A stretch of 34,777 nucleotides of DNA from contig JBILNK010000022.1 of NCBI GenBank assembly GCA_044375105.1, positions 1 through 34,777 on the forward strand. The letters run 5' to 3'. Of this stretch, positions 32,361 through 34,777 are shown piece by piece (the stretch's first letter is position 1; each line of letters begins with the position of its first letter). The stretch is from JBIKLM01 sp044375105. GTDB lineage: Bacteria > Planctomycetota > UBA1135 > GCA-002686595. A model generated the notes under the pieces. The model worked only from the letters and a program-made list of their open reading frames with translations. It was not told the origin of the DNA and ran no database searches. The position numbers and the translations under genes are program-made.

Positions 32361-33098
32361 ATGCAGCCCTCCGACCAGCGCCAAAACCCGACCCGAGCGA
32401 GCTCGGGCGGCGCCCTGGTCGTGCTGCTCCTGGGGGCGCCCGGGGCCGGTAAGGGCACCCAGGCCAAGCGCCTCGCAGGCCACCTTCGGCTGCCCCACAT
32501 CTCCACGGGGGACCTGTTCCGCGAGAACCTCGCGCGCTCGAGCCCCCTGGGCCAGAAGGCCAAGGGCTTCATGGAGCGGGGCGAACTGGTGCCGGATGCG
32601 CTGGTGATCGAGATGCTCGAGTCCCGGGTCGCCGCGCCGGATTGCTCTGGGGGCTACCTGCTGGATGGCTTCCCCCGCACCCTGCCGCAGGCGGAAGCCT
32701 TGTCCCGGTCCTTGGATGGGGCCGGACGCCGGGCCGGCCAGGCTCCCCGGCTGGTGGTGATCGACCTCTCCGTCCCGGACGCCCTGATCGTGCGCCGGGC
32801 CTCGGGACGCCTGATCTGCGCCGCCTGCGGGCACATCCAGCACAAGGAATTCGACCCGCCCAAGGTTGCCGGACAGTGCGACCGCTGCGGTGGCGCTCTG
32901 CAGAGCCGGGCCGACGACCAGGCGGAGGTCGTGACCAAGCGCCTCGAGGTCTACCACCGCCAGACGGCCCCCCTGGTCCAGCATTACCGGGCAGCCGGCT
33001 GCCTGGACGCCATCGATGGCCAGGGCAACCCGGGGCAGGTGTTCGAGAGGCTGCTCGAGACCCTCCAAAAGCGTGGCGTCCAGGGAGGGCGCGCCTGA
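32361..33098 (+). CDS. adk: Adenylate kinase, zinc-LID type
   Basis: It converts ATP plus AMP to two ADP in the cytoplasm. The P-loop GAPGAGKGT is at 25-33, followed by ISTGDLFREN in the AMP-binding region and LLDGFPRTLPQA. The LID has four cysteines (C153, C156, C173, C176), the zinc-binding form typical of many bacteria other than enterics. The 245 residues exceed the usual 214-220, mostly because of an 18-residue N-terminal extension before LVVLLLGAPG. An internal GTG could shorten it, but ATG 32361 is the only ATG. The gap after secY is 147 nt. Its stop lies 1 nt before infA. Confidence 0.96.
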   Translation: MQPSDQRQNPTRASSGGALVVLLLGAPGAGKGTQAKRLAGHLRLPHISTGDLFRENLARSSPLGQKAKGFMERGELVPDALVIEMLESRVAAPDCSGGYLLDGFPRTLPQAEALSRSLDGAGRRAGQAPRLVVIDLSVPDALIVRRASGRLICAACGHIQHKEFDPPKVAGQCDRCGGALQSRADDQAEVVTKRLEVYHRQTAPLVQHYRAAGCLDAIDGQGNPGQVFERLLETLQKRGVQGGRA

Positions 33099-33099
33099 C

Positions 33100-33339
33100 A
33101 TGGCCAAGGAAGAACCGATCACCGTGGAAGCGATCGTGACCGAATCCCTGCCCAACGCCCGCTTCCGGGCCCGGCTGGAGTCTGGACACGAGATCCTCGC
33201 CCATGTTTCCGGGAAGATGCGGATGCGCTATATTCGCATTCTTCCCGGCGACACGATCACCGTCGAAATGTCGCCCTACGACCTGACCAAGGGCCGCATC
33301 GTCTGGCGTGGCGACAAGCGCAAGGCTCCCTCGCGCTGA
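33100..33339 (+). CDS. infA: Translation initiation factor IF-1
   Basis: IF-1 blocks the A site during initiation. It has 79 residues, an OB fold (E. coli 72). The start MAKEEPITVEAIVTESLPN, the GHEILAHVSGKMRMRYIRILPGD core and the PYDLTKGRIVWR end are all typical. ATG 33100 is 1 nt after the adk stop and is served by GGGAGGG (33083-33089) within adk. A longer in-frame extension overlaps adk and is not IF-1-like. Confidence 0.97.
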   Translation: MAKEEPITVEAIVTESLPNARFRARLESGHEILAHVSGKMRMRYIRILPGDTITVEMSPYDLTKGRIVWRGDKRKAPSR

Positions 33340-33516
33340 CCCTCGCCTTGCGAGGCAGCCCATCCATCGTTTCAAGAACCATACCGCACCATCCCGCCCG
33401 CGGCCGCGCTCAGCGCGCCCGGTCCGGCCCAGCGCGCACAGGCGCTGGGCGCGGGGTCCCCGAGCAATACCGAACACCGCAGCACCTCCAGAAGGGGCCT
33501 GGCCCCGCCAAGCGAC

Positions 33517-33636
33517 ATGAAAGTACGAAGCAGCGTCCGCCGCATGTGCATGCACTGCAAGATCGTCAAGCGCCGAGGGGTGCTCCGGGTGATCTGCAAG
33601 GCCGACCCCAACCACAAGCAGCGTCAGGGCACCTGA
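33517..33636 (+). CDS. rpmJ: 50S ribosomal protein L36, zinc-binding form
   Basis: L36 is the smallest large-subunit protein. The 39-residue product begins MKVRSSVRRMCMHCKIVKRR and has the zinc ligands C11, C14, C27 and H33, i.e. the C+ form. It lies between infA and rpsM as in most bacteria. The 177-nt gap after infA contains no other gene I recognise. The nearest purine-rich run (GAAGGGG, about 33491-33497) is too far upstream to be a good Shine-Dalgarno. Confidence 0.95.
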   Translation: MKVRSSVRRMCMHCKIVKRRGVLRVICKADPNHKQRQGT

Positions 33637-33672
33637 TTCCGCGCTCCGGATCCCCCCAACGACCCCACCGCC

Positions 33673-34056
33673 ATGCCCCGCATCCTCGGCGTCGACGTGC
33701 CCCCGAACAAGCGTCTCGAGATTTCGTTGACGTACCTGTACGGCGTCGGCCGTACCACCTCGCTGGCCGCCATCAAGGCCCTCGGTCTCGACCCGGGCAT
33801 CAAGGCCCGTGACCTGACCGAAGAACAGGTCACCCAGCTCGCGGCTCACCTCAACGACAACTTCCTCGTGGAGGGCAATCTGCGCCGTCAGCTGGCGGCC
33901 TCGATCGCCCGCCTGCGCGACATCGGTTGCTATCGCGGCCTGCGCCACCGCCGCGGTCTGCCCGTCCGCGGTCAGCGCACGCGCACCAACGCCCGCACGC
34001 GCAAGGGCCCGAGGAAGACCGTGGCCGGCAAGAAGTCCGTGAAGGGCATGAAGTGA
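33673..34056 (+). CDS. rpsM: 30S ribosomal protein S13
   Basis: S13 bridges the 30S head to the large subunit via L5 and contacts P-site tRNA. It has 127 residues. MPRILGVDVPPNKRLEISLTYLYGVG at the start, then IARLRDIGCYRGLRHRRGLPVRGQRTRTNARTRKGP. The tail VAGKKSVKGMK and the start pattern are, from memory, close to planctomycete S13. ATG 33673 follows rpmJ after 36 nt with no Shine-Dalgarno. Confidence 0.97.
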   Translation: MPRILGVDVPPNKRLEISLTYLYGVGRTTSLAAIKALGLDPGIKARDLTEEQVTQLAAHLNDNFLVEGNLRRQLAASIARLRDIGCYRGLRHRRGLPVRGQRTRTNARTRKGPRKTVAGKKSVKGMK

Positions 34057-34242
34057 TCCGAGGCCCCGCCGCGACCCTTCGGAGCTCTGATCCGAAGGGG
34101 GTGCACGGGGCCGACGCACCCAGCCCTCTCCTCCCCTCAGATCCCTTCGCAGCCTGAGCCCGCTGCTCCCGCGAACCCCGCTCCCTGCGCTCCCATCCCT
34201 GCGCTCCACGCGCCCCACACCGCGCCTTCCGTCTCAATCGCC

Positions 34243-34641
34243 ATGTCCACCGAAAAGAAAGCCGGTGCCGCCCAGAAGAAGAAGGTGCGCAAGCACGTCG
34301 TGCGCGGCCTGGCCCACGTCAAGGCCAGCTTCAACAACACCCACGTAACGATTACGTCGCCGACGGGCGAGACCATCTCCTGGGGCACGGCGGGCACCGT
34401 CGGCTTCAAGGGCACCCGCAAGAGCACTCCGTACGCGGCTCAGCGCGCCGCTGACCGGGCCGCCGCCGCCGCCATTCGTAGCGGCATGAAGGAGGTCGAA
34501 GTCCTCGTGCGCGGAGTCGGCTCTGGCCGCGAGTCGGCCATCCGGGCCCTGGCCAATGCGGGCCTCAAGATCTCGACCATCGCCGATGTGACCCCCCTGC
34601 CGCACAACGGCTGCCGCGCCCGCAAGCGCCGCCGTGTGTGA
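34243..34641 (+). CDS. rpsK: 30S ribosomal protein S11
   Basis: S11 lies on the 30S platform near the mRNA exit. It has 132 residues: a lysine-rich N-terminal arm (to about 18), HVKASFNNTHVTITSPTGE, GFKGTRKSTPYAAQRAAD, VEVLVRGVGSGRESAIRAL and the invariant-type end DVTPLPHNGCRARKRRRV. The gap after rpsM is 186 nt. The C-rich leader has no Shine-Dalgarno. Confidence 0.97.
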   Translation: MSTEKKAGAAQKKKVRKHVVRGLAHVKASFNNTHVTITSPTGETISWGTAGTVGFKGTRKSTPYAAQRAADRAAAAAIRSGMKEVEVLVRGVGSGRESAIRALANAGLKISTIADVTPLPHNGCRARKRRRV

Positions 34642-34754
34642 CCCCGGGCGGCTCGTGCCCCCGAGCCGCCGCCAGCCAGCTCCAAAGACAGCCGCCCTCC
34701 CAACCCAAGCAGCGCCTCGCGCCGCCCGCTCCGAACACCTCTCCGTCCTGCACC

Positions 34755-34777
34755 ATGGCTCGGTACACCGGCCCCGT
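34755..34777 (+). CDS. rpsD: 30S ribosomal protein S4, start only
   Basis: The window ends 23 bases into this gene. The visible codons read MARYTGP, the common start of S4, and rpsD is the expected gene after rpsK in the alpha block. The leader lacks a Shine-Dalgarno. The 113-nt gap after rpsK shows nothing distinct. Confidence 0.85.

Overview
The window is about 34.8 kb of very GC-rich bacterial chromosome. Every recognisable gene lies on the + strand and nearly all belong to the transcription/translation core. It joins the tuf-secE-nusG-rplKAJL-rpoBC block to the str, S10, spc and alpha ribosomal-protein blocks. The sequence starts inside tuf and stops eight codons into rpsD. RpoC, S13 and the EF-G type read most like Planctomycetota or a close relative. 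That placement comes from remembered sequence character and is an inference, not a tree.

Layout: tuf (5' truncated), secE, nusG, rplK, rplA, rplJ, rplL, a 1.0-kb gap with strong hairpins and candidate tandem promoters, rpoB, rpoC, a 0.67-kb gap with a hairpin and a good promoter candidate, rpsL, rpsG, a 0.62-kb gap, a Tsr3/DTW-like gene overlapping an EF-G paralogue, a 1.14-kb gap with G-tracts, an S10 promoter candidate and a structured leader. Then follow rpsJ, rplC, rplD, rplW, rplB, rpsS, rplV, rpsC, rplP, rpmC, rpsQ, rplN, rplX, rplE, rpsH, rplF, rplR, rpsE, rplO, secY, adk, infA, rpmJ, rpsM, rpsK and rpsD (start only). rpmG and a tRNA-Trp gene (often between tuf and secE), rpsN (usually between rplE and rpsH) and rpmD (usually between rpsE and rplO) are not at their usual places.

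Together the genes make RNA polymerase beta and beta', NusG, the ribosomal core, EF-Tu, an EF-G-like GTPase, IF1, adenylate kinase and the SecYE translocon core. The unusual part is 16608-19200. A 168-residue protein that looks like the Tsr3/DTW superfamily of RNA aminocarboxypropyltransferases overlaps by 20 nt a divergent EF-G. That EF-G lacks the usual domain IV tip residues and has NQCD where the G4 motif NKxD is expected, so it looks more like a recycling-type EF-G2 than a translocase.

Two genome-style features recur. Most start codons follow C-rich, Shine-Dalgarno-free leaders, whereas most tightly packed junctions carry a clear Shine-Dalgarno. GC-rich hairpins without a U-tract follow tuf, nusG, rplL, rpoB, rpoC, the EF-G gene, rpsJ and rplO.
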